Shown here piece after piece: positions 17,408 to 26,503 of a stretch of DNA of 48,447 nucleotides. Source of the DNA: Bacillota bacterium (GTDB lineage: Bacteria; Bacillota; Clostridia; Oscillospirales; Ruminococcaceae). A program made the translations under genes and the position numbers. Where the stretch lies: NCBI GenBank assembly GCA_023413185.1, contig JAEZQD010000083.1:1-48447 (forward strand). Reading direction: 5' to 3'. The stretch's first letter is position 1. Every line of letters starts with the position of its first letter. The notes beneath the pieces are model-generated. The model did not search any database. It saw only the letters and a list, made by a program, of their open reading frames with translations, and was not told where the DNA came from.

Positions 17408-17461
17408 AGCCCGTTCCTCCAAAGTAACATGTTTGCATATCCCGCAGCGGTACAGATTGTA

Positions 17462-18793
17462 TTATTCCATCGTACCGATGAGGTCGTAGTCCAGCACATC
17501 CTCTATGCGCACCTTCACGTAGCTGCCCACCGCAGTCCCCTTGGGGGCGGTAAAGAACAGCTTGCCGTCGATGTCGGGTGCGTCGGCAGCCGTGCGCCCA
17601 AAGTGGCACTCGGCGTAGCGGTCATAGCCCTCGACCACCGCCTCTACGGTTTTGCCCACCATCCTTTGGTTGCGACGCTCGTTAATCACCGACTGCTCGG
17701 TCATAATAATCTCGGCGCGGCGACGCTTTTCGTGCACGTCTATCTGCTCGGGCATCTCGGCGGCGGGGGTTCCATCCTCCTGCGAGTAGGCAAAGCAGCC
17801 CAGATGGTCAAACTTCATATCCTTCACAAACTGGCACAGCTCGGCAAACTGGGGCTTGGTCTCACCGGGAAAGCCCGCAATCAGCGTGGTGCGCAGCGTA
17901 ATGCCGGGCATGCGTTCCCGCAGCTTTTTAATCAGCGTCTCAAGGGTTTTGCGGTTGCCCACACGGCGCATGGCTCGAAGCACATCCTCGTTGCAGTGCT
18001 GGATGGGGATATCAAGGTACTTAACCACCTTGTCGTTTCGGGCGATTGAATCGATCAGCTCGTCGGTGATACGCTCGGGGTAGCAGTACAGCACGCGAAT
18101 CCAGTGCAGACCCTCGATGGCGCTGAGCTCATCGAGCAGCCTCGGCAGCATCGATGTCCCGTACAGATCCTCACCGTAGCGGGTGGTGTCCTGCGCCACC
18201 AGCACAAGCTCGGTTACGCCGCTTTGGGCAAGGCGTTTTGCCTCGCTTACCACATACTCGATGGCGCGGCTGCGAAACGGTCCGCGTATGGCGGGTATTG
18301 CGCAGTACGAGCAGCAGTTATCGCAGCCCTCGGCAACCTTTAGGTATGCAAAAAAGGGCAGGGTCGTTAGGATGCGCGCACCCTCCAGCGGCAGGTCGCA
18401 GCGGTTGGGGAAGCTTGTTACCTTCTCCTTTTTGCCGTCGAGCACCGTCTGCACCGCCTGCACAAGGTCTGCGTTTGCGCCGATGCCGAGGATGACGTCC
18501 GCCTCGGGGATCTCGGCGGCGACCTCGTCGCGGTAACGCTCCGCAAGGCAGCCGGTGACCGCCACGCATTTGATGCGCCCCTCGTTTTTTAGGGTGCAAA
18601 ATTCCAGTATATTCTCTATCGATTCCTTTTTCGCGTCCTCAATAAAGCCGCAGGTGTTTACCACCACAACGTCCGCAAGCCCTGCGTCCGCCGTAATCTC
18701 AAACCCCGCCTTTTTAAAGTTTGCAAGCAAAATCTCGGCGTCCACCTGATTCTTGGGGCAGCCGAGCGATACCATTCCCACTCTTGTACTCAT
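17462..18793 (-). CDS. rimO: Ribosomal protein uS12 (Asp89) methylthiotransferase
   Basis: 443 aa. The N-terminal UPF0004 domain has its cluster cysteines in LGCPKNQVDAE, NTCGFIEDAKKES and TGCLAERY. The radical SAM domain carries CDNCCSYC (CxxxCxxC) near residue 150, and a TRAM domain ends the protein (VEAVVEGYDR onward). GCPKNQVD and the IPAIRGPFRSR stretch favour RimO over MiaB or MtaB. It adds a methylthio group to Asp89 of S12. AAAGGAA precedes the ATG. It lies between recX (30 bp upstream) and pgsA. Confidence 0.95.
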   Translation of the reverse strand: MSTRVGMVSLGCPKNQVDAEILLANFKKAGFEITADAGLADVVVVNTCGFIEDAKKESIENILEFCTLKNEGRIKCVAVTGCLAERYRDEVAAEIPEADVILGIGANADLVQAVQTVLDGKKEKVTSFPNRCDLPLEGARILTTLPFFAYLKVAEGCDNCCSYCAIPAIRGPFRSRAIEYVVSEAKRLAQSGVTELVLVAQDTTRYGEDLYGTSMLPRLLDELSAIEGLHWIRVLYCYPERITDELIDSIARNDKVVKYLDIPIQHCNEDVLRAMRRVGNRKTLETLIKKLRERMPGITLRTTLIAGFPGETKPQFAELCQFVKDMKFDHLGCFAYSQEDGTPAAEMPEQIDVHEKRRRAEIIMTEQSVINERRNQRMVGKTVEAVVEGYDRYAECHFGRTAADAPDIDGKLFFTAPKGTAVGSYVKVRIEDVLDYDLIGTME

Positions 18794-18823
18794 TGTAATT
18801 GGTGTGTTCCTTTCCGGATTGGA

Positions 18824-19456
18824 TTATATATCGTATGCCTCGTCCTGTTCGGCACAGCGCGAGAGCGCCGCGCGGATGTCGTCGTAGTCGTAGCCCAGCC
18901 TTGCCAGCGTGCGCACCGTTTTGTCAATACCCTTGCGGTCGCCGAGGTTGCGGGCGTACTTGCGTAATATCAGCTCCTGCAGGCTGTCTACGGTGTCTTC
19001 CTCCTCGGGGGCAAGCGCCGAAACTACCTCCTCGGCAAGCTCGCGGTCTATCCCCTTTCGCATCAGCTCAAACAACACCCGACGCGCACCGTAGCCTTTG
19101 ACACAAAACAGGTCGGAGCAAAGCCGCTTTGCGTAGTCCTCGTCGTTAATAAGACCAAGCTCCTCCATACGGTCGGCGACTTGCTCCGCGGTGCCGCCGT
19201 CGCCCTCCTGCGCAAGACGCTCGCAAAGCGCCCGCTTGGTATAGCTTTTGTGCGAGAGCAGCTTTAATGCGCGTTCTTTTAGCGCGCGCTCCTCACTGCA
19301 AAGGCGAATCTGCTCCAGCGTCTGGGGGTCGGTCTCGGTATTCGGGGCAATGCGGTGCGTTAAAAAGGTCTCTGCATCCACCGAGAACACAAACGACCCG
19401 TCCACATACACCGCAAAGCGTCCCTTTTTGGTTTTGTTTACAGCGGTAATCCGCAT
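18824..19456 (-). CDS. recX: Regulatory protein RecX
   Basis: 210 aa. Three-helix RecX repeats are visible: ALKLLSHKSYTKRALCERLAQEG, MEELGLINDEDYAKRLCSDLF and KGYGARRVLFELMRKGIDRE, followed by a fourth (ARLGYDYDDIRAALSRC). An extra N-terminal segment (ITAVNKTKKGRFAVYVDGSF) is usual in Firmicute members. RecX binds RecA filaments and modulates them. It starts 24 bp after the recA stop codon, the usual recA-recX arrangement. Confidence 0.93.
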   Translation of the reverse strand: MRITAVNKTKKGRFAVYVDGSFVFSVDAETFLTHRIAPNTETDPQTLEQIRLCSEERALKERALKLLSHKSYTKRALCERLAQEGDGGTAEQVADRMEELGLINDEDYAKRLCSDLFCVKGYGARRVLFELMRKGIDRELAEEVVSALAPEEEDTVDSLQELILRKYARNLGDRKGIDKTVRTLARLGYDYDDIRAALSRCAEQDEAYDI

Positions 19457-19480
19457 GCGTACTCACCGCCTGTCAAATGA

Positions 19481-20554
19481 TTACTCTGCGTCCTCGTCGC
19501 CCTCATCGTCCGTAGCAGCCGCCGACGCCTTCGTCTTTACCTTTTTGTCAAACTTCGAGGCGCGCGATAGAATGAGCTTGTCGGCGTTCTCGCGAATCTG
19601 ACGGTCCAGGTCGGCAAGTAGTGCGGGGTTTTCCTTTAGGTAGATCTTTACGTTGTCGCGCCCCTGCCCAAGCCTTGTTTCGCCCATGTTAAACCACGCA
19701 CCGCTTTTCTGAATCAGATCCAGCTTGACGGCAAGGTCTAATATCTCGCCCTCACGGGAGATTCCGGTGCCGTACATAATGTCAAACTCCGCCTCTTTAA
19801 ACGGCGGGGAGACCTTGTTCTTAACCACCTTGGCGCGGGTGCGGTTGCCGATGACCTCGGTGCCGTTTTTAATCGCCTCGCCCTTGCGGATATCGATGCG
19901 TACCGAGGAGTAGAACTTCAGCGCACGTCCGCCGGGGGTAACCTCGGGGTTGCCGTACGCAATGCCCACCTTTTCACGCAGCTGGTTGATGAACACCGCC
20001 ACGCAGTTGGATTTGGAGATAACGCCCGTGAGCTTGCGCAGCGCCTGCGACATCAAACGAGCCTGCAGACCCACATGCGAGTCGCCCATCTCACCCTCGA
20101 TCTCCGCGCGCGGCACCATCGCCGCCACCGAGTCGATGACAATGACGTCGATGGCACCCGAGCGCACCAGTGCCTCGGTAATCTCCAGCGCCTGCTCTCC
20201 GGTATCGGGCTGCGACACCAAAAGCGCGTCGATGTCAACGCCCAGCGCTCTTGAATACACGGGGTCGAGCGCATGCTCTACGTCGATGAACGCGACATCA
20301 CCGCCCGCCTTCTGCGCCTCGGCGATGATGTGCAGGGCTACCGTGGTCTTACCCGAGCTTTCCGGTCCGTAGATCTCTACGATACGCCCGCGCGGCACAC
20401 CGCCGATGCCAAGCGCAAGGTCCAGTGAGATGGAGCCGGTGGAGATTGCCTCGACGTTTAGCGACGAGTTTTCTCCCAGCTTCATCACCGCGCCCTTGCC
20501 AAACTGCTTTTCGATCTGTGCCAGTGCCGTGTCCAAAGCCTTTTTCTTATCCAT
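19481..20554 (-). CDS. recA: Recombinase RecA
   Basis: 357 aa. Walker A GPESSGKTT near residue 65, VIVIDSVAAMVPRAE (Walker B), FINQLREKVG (L2 region) and an acidic tail (DDEGDEDAE). It forms filaments on single-stranded DNA for strand exchange and SOS induction. GGGAGGAG lies upstream of the ATG. The 163-bp upstream gap contains tandem TATGG units (20682-20696 region on the plus strand as ccata repeats) but no clear GAAC-N4-GTTC LexA box, so LexA control is not evident. Confidence 0.98.
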   Translation of the reverse strand: MDKKKALDTALAQIEKQFGKGAVMKLGENSSLNVEAISTGSISLDLALGIGGVPRGRIVEIYGPESSGKTTVALHIIAEAQKAGGDVAFIDVEHALDPVYSRALGVDIDALLVSQPDTGEQALEITEALVRSGAIDVIVIDSVAAMVPRAEIEGEMGDSHVGLQARLMSQALRKLTGVISKSNCVAVFINQLREKVGIAYGNPEVTPGGRALKFYSSVRIDIRKGEAIKNGTEVIGNRTRAKVVKNKVSPPFKEAEFDIMYGTGISREGEILDLAVKLDLIQKSGAWFNMGETRLGQGRDNVKIYLKENPALLADLDRQIRENADKLILSRASKFDKKVKTKASAAATDDEGDEDAE

Positions 20555-20717
20555 TGTGTGTAACTCCTCCCGTTATGCCCCGCGCGGGGACGGCTGTACT
20601 CTGCCCTGCGCACCCGTTCAGTTGCGTTGTGCCCGAACCCCCTGCGCCGCCGCAGACACGCGGGACTGCTGTTTTATCTTAACCATACCATACCATACGC
20701 ACTGTACCATAACACGG

Positions 20718-21572
20718 TCAGTTCAATATGCCGCACACGATGCGGTCAAGGCGGTTGTAATCCTGCTTCACCTGTACATCGGTAAACCCGTTTTCCGTCA
20801 GTATGGCTGCAACGCTCTCGCCTTGGTCGTGCCCGATTTCATAAAGCAGCGTTCCGCCCGGCAAAAGGCAGGACTTCCACCGTTTTGTAATCTCGCGATA
20901 GAAGTGCAGCCCGTCCTGCCTGCCGTCCAGCGCCTCGGAGGGCTCAAACCGCACCTCTCGCTGGAGCGTCTTCATGTCGGCTGTTTTTATGTAGGGCGGG
21001 TTGCTTACAATAACGTCGAACATCCCCGCAAGGCTTTGTGCAAGCGGTCCCAGCACATCCGCCTTTATGGGCATTACATTTTGCGTGTCGTTTTTTTGTA
21101 TGTTGCGCTCCAAAAACCCGTAGGCGTCGTCGTACTTTTCCACCGCCGTAACCCGCGCACCGGGATACTCCCGCGCAAGGGCGATGGCGATGCAGCCGCT
21201 GCCGCTGCACAGGTCGGCGACCGTGGGGCCTTGTTTTTGCAGACTGCCCAGCACCGTAAGCGCCTCGCGCACCAGCAGCTCGGTTTCGGGGCGGGGGATA
21301 AGCACACCCTCCCCGACGTAAACGGGGTAGCCGTAAAATTCCCATTCGCCAATCAGGTATTGAAGCGGCCAGCCCACCAGACGTTTTTGCACCGCCTCGG
21401 CAATCTGCTCCTGCTCCGTGTCGGTCAGCAGCATCTCGCTGTGCAAGAACATTCCGCTGCGCGAAACACGGCAGATTCCCTCCACCAAAAAGCGCGCCTC
21501 ACGCTGCGGGTTTTCTATCCCCGCCGCGGCAAGCTCCTTTTTCACGCCTTCAATTATCTTTTTTGTCGTCAT
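20718..21572 (-). CDS. prmC: Peptide chain release factor N5-glutamine methyltransferase
   Basis: 284 aa. An N-terminal helical domain precedes a SAM-binding Rossmann domain with VADLCSGSGCIAIALAREYP (motif I) and the catalytic VSNPPYI (NPPY) near residue 185. It methylates the GGQ glutamine of release factors. In many Clostridia the order is DUF1385-prmC-prfA. Here DUF1385 is upstream (75 bp) but recA follows instead of prfA. Confidence 0.94.
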   Translation of the reverse strand: MTTKKIIEGVKKELAAAGIENPQREARFLVEGICRVSRSGMFLHSEMLLTDTEQEQIAEAVQKRLVGWPLQYLIGEWEFYGYPVYVGEGVLIPRPETELLVREALTVLGSLQKQGPTVADLCSGSGCIAIALAREYPGARVTAVEKYDDAYGFLERNIQKNDTQNVMPIKADVLGPLAQSLAGMFDVIVSNPPYIKTADMKTLQREVRFEPSEALDGRQDGLHFYREITKRWKSCLLPGGTLLYEIGHDQGESVAAILTENGFTDVQVKQDYNRLDRIVCGILN

Positions 21573-21647
21573 GGTTATAACATTCCTTAATAAGCTGTGC
21601 TTAGACAGCTACTGAAGCTTCGTATAAAAATCGCAACGAACTACGAC

Positions 21648-22598
21648 TTACCAGTTGTCGTCCTCACCCTCGTGGGGGAGCACCGCCTTTAAGGAGGCAA
21701 GCGCAACCTCAAGCTGGCTGTCATCCGGCTCACGCGTGGTCAGGCGCTGCAGTAAAAGCCCCGGTGCCGAGATCATGCGCATAATAATGTTGTCGCAGTG
21801 GCGTCCCGCCAGCTTAATAATCTCGTATGCGATGCCGACTACAACGGGCATGAGCGCAAGCTTGTACACCACGCGCAGCAGACCGTTGCCCCACGGCACA
21901 ATCGAAAAAACGATGATGCTTATGATAAGCACAATCAAAAGAAAGCTGGTTCCGCAGCGGGGATGAAAACGGGTAAAGCCCCTTGCGTTTTCCACCGTCA
22001 GCTCAGCGCCCGCCTCGTAGCACGCGATGCTCTTGTGCTCGCCGCCGTGGTACTGAAACACGCGCTGAATATCCTTCATCTTGCCGATAGCCGCGAGGTA
22101 GCCGACAAAGATAACAATCTTTACAACGCCCTCGATGATGGTCTTCCATCCGCCGAGGTCACCCGCGAGGTACTCTATGAACTTAACCAGGTACACCGGC
22201 AGCAGCATAAACAGCCCCACCGACAGAATAACCGCGAGTACGCCCGCAAAGCCGGTGACAACGCCCATGAACTTATCGCCCAGCTTCTCCTGCAATTTCT
22301 TCTCGAATTTTGAAGGCTCCTCGTCCTCAAAGCCCACCTTTTCGGCGGACTTCATCAGGCACTTGTAGCCGAGGCGCAGGGAATCCACAAGGTTAAAGAC
22401 ACCGCGTATAAACGGCGTTTTGCGAAACCATTTGCCTTTTTTCTCGCTCTCGGTGGGCCAGGTTTCTACGTCAATCTCGCCGGTAGGCAGACGGGATGCC
22501 ATAGCGGTAAGCGAAACGCCCCGCATCATAACGCCCTCTATCAGTGCCTGTCCGCCGATGGTAGTTTTCTTTTTCGTGCCGCATTGTTGTTTGCTCAT
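21648..22598 (-). CDS. DUF1385 (YqhQ-like) membrane protein
   Basis: 316 aa. The family signature GGQALIEGVMMRG is at residues 15-27. A charged stretch precedes several membrane helices (about 100-130, 145-165, 205-225, 235-255), with FQYHGGEHKSIACYEAGAEL and RFHPRCGTSFLL between them; both are typical of the family. The biochemical role is unestablished. The His and Cys pairs in HGGEH and HPRCG could bind metal (inference). I chose the ATG at 22598 after AAAGGA. The longer frame would overlap the histidine kinase gene. Confidence 0.9.
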   Translation of the reverse strand: MSKQQCGTKKKTTIGGQALIEGVMMRGVSLTAMASRLPTGEIDVETWPTESEKKGKWFRKTPFIRGVFNLVDSLRLGYKCLMKSAEKVGFEDEEPSKFEKKLQEKLGDKFMGVVTGFAGVLAVILSVGLFMLLPVYLVKFIEYLAGDLGGWKTIIEGVVKIVIFVGYLAAIGKMKDIQRVFQYHGGEHKSIACYEAGAELTVENARGFTRFHPRCGTSFLLIVLIISIIVFSIVPWGNGLLRVVYKLALMPVVVGIAYEIIKLAGRHCDNIIMRMISAPGLLLQRLTTREPDDSQLEVALASLKAVLPHEGEDDNW

Positions 22599-22662
22599 AA
22601 GCTTATTATATCCTTTCGGTGACTCGTGTGTCGGGTCTCGTTGGGTGATAGGGCAAGCGGGC

Positions 22663-24081
22663 TTAGCCCACTTCGCCGTTTTTGGCAACCGGCAGCATAA
22701 TGGTAACCGCCGTTCCCCTACCCTTTTCGCTTGTTATCGATAGGCTGCCGCCGTGCATCGCTATGATCTCATCGGCAACCGCAAGCCCGATACCCGAGCC
22801 GCGGCGGGAGGAGGCACCCTTGTAGAACTTCGTTTTGACCTTTGGCAGGTCCTCGGCACTGATGCCGACGCCTGTATCGCTGATGGTGATATAGATCTCC
22901 TTTTGCTGCGCGCTTTCCCGCGCAGTGATGGTGACGTTGTCGCCGCTGTCGGAATACTTCAGCGCGTTGTCAATGACGTTGACAAACACCTGCCGCAGCC
23001 GGTTGCGGTCGCCCAGTACGGGGCTTAAGGTATCGGGCTCTATGTAGCGAAAGGAAACGCCCTCGCGTTGTGCGCGCTGGGTAAACATCAGCACCGCCTC
23101 ACCCAGCTCCGCTAAGATATCCAGCCTTGTTTTGGCAAGCGACAGCCTGCCGCTCTGCATGCGCGAAAAATCAAGCAGCTCCTCCACCATGCCGGATAAT
23201 CGCTCGGTTTCGCTTACGATAACCCGCATACCCTTTTCGCGCATCTGGGTTTCTTCGGGCGCGCTGCCCTCCAGGGTCTCCGCCCAGCCTTTGATGGCGG
23301 TAAGGGGGGTGCGCAGCTCATGGGACACGGAGGAGATAAAGTCGTTTTTAATCCGCTCGGATGCCGAAAGCTCCCCCGCCATGTAGTTGATGATATCGCA
23401 CAGCTCGCCGATCTCGTCGTCGTACTTCTTTTTAAGCCGCACGTTAAAGTCGCCCGCCGCAATCCTGCGGGCGGTCGCGCCCACCTCGCCGACGGGTATG
23501 ACGATAGACTTAATAAAGTAGGAGCTGGTAAACACCACAAAAAAGATGATGGCAATGCCAATTAAGGTTAAAACCGCCACAATCATCAGGATCTGCGCGT
23601 TGACAAGCTCAAGCGACACGACATAGCGCAGCGCGTGGTAATACTTAGCCGAATCGGGCACCAGAACGGTCACCGCCATAAACGGCTCGCCGCCCGGCAG
23701 CACGCCGGTAAACGTCCCATATCGGGAGGAAGACTGCACCGCCTCGTCGTAATCGGGCATGGTGACGTGTTCCTCCGAGCGAAAGCCGCTCGATGTAATG
23801 GCAACGCGGCCGTTTGAGCTGATTGCCATCAGCTCCATTCTGTCCTTGTGCTCAAAGTTTTCCACCGTGCTGCGAATCTCGGCGTCCACATCCACCCCTG
23901 CGGATTCCGACGCCTTGGTGAGCACGTTTAACACCGTGTTTGCCTGCGTATCCAGCACCTGCTTGACGGTGATATAGTAATAGCTGCGAATGCCGATGCC
24001 AAACACAATCTCAATAACGACAAGAATGGCGAGAATTACCCCGAGGTTATTAAAAAGCCAGCGCTTTGTAATGCTTTTCAT
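22663..24081 (-). CDS. Two-component sensor histidine kinase (HAMP, HisKA, HATPase)
   Basis: 472 aa. One membrane helix at about 10-32, an extracytoplasmic sensor domain of about 125 residues and a second helix at about 160-185 are followed by HAMP. The HisKA motif SSVSHELRTPLTAIKGW carries the phosphoacceptor His near residue 260. HATPase boxes are NRLRQVFVNVIDNALKYS (N), SDTGVGIS (G1) and GSGIGLAVA (G2). The architecture matches Firmicute sensors of the PhoR/WalK/ResE kind, but the stimulus cannot be read from sequence. It lies 46 bp after the response regulator, its likely partner. Confidence 0.94.
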   Translation of the reverse strand: MKSITKRWLFNNLGVILAILVVIEIVFGIGIRSYYYITVKQVLDTQANTVLNVLTKASESAGVDVDAEIRSTVENFEHKDRMELMAISSNGRVAITSSGFRSEEHVTMPDYDEAVQSSSRYGTFTGVLPGGEPFMAVTVLVPDSAKYYHALRYVVSLELVNAQILMIVAVLTLIGIAIIFFVVFTSSYFIKSIVIPVGEVGATARRIAAGDFNVRLKKKYDDEIGELCDIINYMAGELSASERIKNDFISSVSHELRTPLTAIKGWAETLEGSAPEETQMREKGMRVIVSETERLSGMVEELLDFSRMQSGRLSLAKTRLDILAELGEAVLMFTQRAQREGVSFRYIEPDTLSPVLGDRNRLRQVFVNVIDNALKYSDSGDNVTITARESAQQKEIYITISDTGVGISAEDLPKVKTKFYKGASSRRGSGIGLAVADEIIAMHGGSLSITSEKGRGTAVTIMLPVAKNGEVG

Positions 24082-24127
24082 CCCCTGTCATTCTCCCCCC
24101 TTTCCTTGTCTGTGTTAACACAAAGTC

Positions 24128-24829
24128 CTACGCGGTCCACTTATAGCCGTAGCCCCACACCGTAAGGATGTGCTTGGGGCTTGACGGCTCGTCTTCGATC
24201 TTCATGCGCAGCCTGCGGATGTTTACATCCACGATTTTTACGTCGCCGAAGTATTCGTCCCCCCACACCTTGGCGAGTATCTCCTGTCGCTCCATCGCGG
24301 TGTTGGGGTTTTTCATAAACAGCTCCATGATCTGAAACTCCATCTGGGTAACCTCGACCGGCGCGCCGTTCTTTGTAAGCGAGCGGCTTTTTAGGTTGAG
24401 CACAAACGCACCCGAACGAATCTCGTCCACCGCTACAGCGCCCGCGCCGGCCGCCATGCTCACGCGGCGGGAGATTGCGTCAACCCTTGCCACCAGCTCG
24501 GAGGGACTAAACGGCTTTGTGACGTAGTCGTCGGCACCGATCATCAGCCCGCCAACCTTGTCCATCTCCTGCGTTTTTGCAGTAAGCATGATAATGCCGA
24601 TGGTCGTGCTTTTCTGACGCAGGCGCTTGCAAACGGTAAACCCGTCGATGCCGGGCATCATAACGTCGAGCAGTACGACGTCAAAGTCGCCGTTTTCCGC
24701 TTCAAATACCTCCAGAGCCGCCTCGCCGTTGCTTACGTCCACCACATCATAGCCCGCGCGCTGCAGGTTAATGACCACAAAATCGCGTATTACGTCCTCG
24801 TCCTCTACCACCAGGATTCGTTTCATCAT
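24128..24829 (-). CDS. OmpR/PhoB-family response regulator
   Basis: 233 aa. The receiver domain (1-120) has the acidic pocket VVEDED, the phosphoacceptor Asp55 in VVLLDVMMPG, the Thr/Ala switch region MLTAK and the Lys in VTKPFSP. The C-terminal winged helix has VTQMEFQIMELFMKNPN and VDVNIRRLRMKIED. It should bind DNA when phosphorylated by the kinase that follows. GGGAGGAT precedes tandem ATG codons at 24829 and 24826. The lipoprotein gene directly upstream (40 bp) suggests a three-gene sensory unit. Confidence 0.95.
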   Translation of the reverse strand: MMKRILVVEDEDVIRDFVVINLQRAGYDVVDVSNGEAALEVFEAENGDFDVVLLDVMMPGIDGFTVCKRLRQKSTTIGIIMLTAKTQEMDKVGGLMIGADDYVTKPFSPSELVARVDAISRRVSMAAGAGAVAVDEIRSGAFVLNLKSRSLTKNGAPVEVTQMEFQIMELFMKNPNTAMERQEILAKVWGDEYFGDVKIVDVNIRRLRMKIEDEPSSPKHILTVWGYGYKWTA

Positions 24830-24869
24830 TTTATCCTCCCATCTGCCGTCAAATCAAAATATGCCGGGG

Positions 24870-26255
24870 TTATACCGCCTTATCAACATGGAACAATGTC
24901 AGGAGCTCGTCAAACGTGATGGCGAACTCGTTCTTTCCTTCCGTCTCGGGGATGTAGGCGTAGTAGGTAAATTCGTCGCACTTGCCAATCTCCTGATACC
25001 CCTCGGAGGAGTACTCGTCAAAGAAGTTGTTGTTATTGTAAACACGAATACGCAGCAGCTCGTCGCCAATGGTGCTGGTTTGGCTGCTGTCCTTTGCGTT
25101 TTTGCTCCCCTCTAGGTAACGGTGTATCCGCCACTCGAGGCCGTCCTCGCTCTGCCTGACTGCGATGTTCTTGCCCCATTTTTGGGGATAGTCCAGCGAA
25201 AAGCCAAACAGCCGATTGACAAGGGTATAGCTTGTTGGCAAAAACGTGTCGTCAATATAGTTGTACCACTCAATCAAGGTGACCGCACTCTCTTTGGAGT
25301 CGGTGGGCGAGCCCGGGATGCCGATGCCCTTGGGCACATCCATCACACCGTCGTTGTTTCTGTCCTGCGTGAGTATGGACACGCTGCGCCAGTTGGTGTT
25401 ATGCAACCCATCCTTATTAACCAATAGGTTGTTGAGACTCCTGTTTTGCAACCGAACCAGCTCGGTGGTATGGTTGCCCTTTACCGCCGTTACACCGTCT
25501 ATGTAGATCTTATACGAAGAGGGCTTGTCCTGCTCGTCCTGTGAGACGGTGCTTGGGTAGTTATATTCCGGCTCTGCAATAATCTGAACATACTGCTTAA
25601 CCTCGGTGCTCAGCTCCGTCTCACCCATTACCGCCGGCGAACCGAAGGCATAGAGGGTATCCACATACATCGCCTTTGCAATCACCGATTCTGCGTTATA
25701 AAGCAAAAACAGCTCATCCAGCCCATCGCCGTCAAAATCCTGAATCAGGCTGCTGTTGTAGTCGGACACAAACTCCTCAACCAGCTGGCTGTCTTTGTAG
25801 GAGTAGACCGCTATCACCTTCTGCTGAATAGACGGTATCTCGTACGAGACAACGACGTTGAGCTGCTGTTTATTGGTGATATGCAAAAACGAGATGCTGT
25901 CTATCTCGGGACCCAGCCCCAACGAATCGTAGACCGAAAACCATTCCCCGTCCTGCAGCTTGAGTATGTTCATGCGCACATCGTCACTTTGGGAGGAGGC
26001 GTAAAAAACGATAATTTCTTCCTCGTTGTCGTTGTCGATGTCGTACATCACAAACGCGGAGCGGTGCTCGCCCTGCCCGGGGTACTTCAGCACAATGCTG
26101 TCACCGACGGCGGCGGAAAGCGCGGCGTAGATCCTTTGCTGCTCTACCGAAAGCTTGGGCGGACGCATCAGGCTGTCGGTACCCTGCGCAAGGCTCATAC
26201 AGCTTGTAAGCAGCATGCAGACGCAGATAAGCAGCGCCGCTATGCGCAGTTTCAT
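24870..26255 (-). CDS. Putative lipoprotein with VCBS/FG-GAP-like Ca-binding repeats
   Basis: 461 aa. The signal peptide ends in the lipobox LLTSC near residue 19. Two Asp-rich motifs, YDIDNDNEEEIIVFY and DFDGDGLDELFLLY, resemble the calcium loops of FG-GAP/VCBS repeats, and a third (TQDRNNDGVMDV) is further on. The C-terminal 130 residues (FGFSLDYPQKWGKNIAV onward) resemble a small secreted ligand-binding or adhesion domain I cannot name. The start at 26255 has GGAAAGGGGGAAA upstream. Its place at the head of the response regulator-kinase unit suggests an envelope sensor partner or target (inference). Confidence 0.75.
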   Translation of the reverse strand: MKLRIAALLICVCMLLTSCMSLAQGTDSLMRPPKLSVEQQRIYAALSAAVGDSIVLKYPGQGEHRSAFVMYDIDNDNEEEIIVFYASSQSDDVRMNILKLQDGEWFSVYDSLGLGPEIDSISFLHITNKQQLNVVVSYEIPSIQQKVIAVYSYKDSQLVEEFVSDYNSSLIQDFDGDGLDELFLLYNAESVIAKAMYVDTLYAFGSPAVMGETELSTEVKQYVQIIAEPEYNYPSTVSQDEQDKPSSYKIYIDGVTAVKGNHTTELVRLQNRSLNNLLVNKDGLHNTNWRSVSILTQDRNNDGVMDVPKGIGIPGSPTDSKESAVTLIEWYNYIDDTFLPTSYTLVNRLFGFSLDYPQKWGKNIAVRQSEDGLEWRIHRYLEGSKNAKDSSQTSTIGDELLRIRVYNNNNFFDEYSSEGYQEIGKCDEFTYYAYIPETEGKNEFAITFDELLTLFHVDKAV

Positions 26256-26399
26256 GCACGGTTTCCCCCTTTCCATCAGCGGCACCCGCCGCAAAATGCG
26301 GCAAACGCACACCGGTACGCAGTGTAGTGAGCAAAGATATCGAACCGACTGTATTGCTGGTGGTTATTACTGCCGTGAATTTGCCGTTTTAATTAAGAT

Positions 26400-26405
26400 A
26401 GTATA
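26400..26405 (-). promoter_or_regulatory. Extended -10 promoter for the lipoprotein/two-component operon
   Basis: On the minus strand TATACT with TGTGG directly upstream (TGN extension). The -35 at 17 bp is only TATCAA. The leader would be about 140 nt. Confidence 0.5.
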
Positions 26406-26467
26406 CCACATTCGTCGGTAGATTGATATGGATTATTTTTGAATTCTTCGCGTCAAACAGGCGGAGT

Positions 26468-26500
26468 AAAGCAGGGGGCTGCCCCCCTGCTTCTTTTATT
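26468..26500. terminator. GC-rich hairpin terminator downstream of the LUD gene
   Basis: AAGCAGGGGG pairs with CCCCCTGCTT (26469-26478 with 26483-26492). The plus strand has TTCTTTTATT after it. On the minus strand the T tract is short, so termination there relies on the stem. Confidence 0.6.
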
Positions 26501-26503
26501 GCA

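Noticed and set aside
16940..18049. 369-aa open frame on the plus strand over pgsA and rimO
   Set aside because: Antisense to two well-supported genes, spans their junction, and its translation is rich in His, Gln and Arg without motif.
20555..20717. LexA/SOS box upstream of recA
   Set aside because: No GAAC-N4-GTTC or close variant was found on either strand.
20406..21590. 394-aa open frame antisense to recA's start and prmC
   Set aside because: Crosses the recA-prmC gap and prmC antisense; low-complexity translation.
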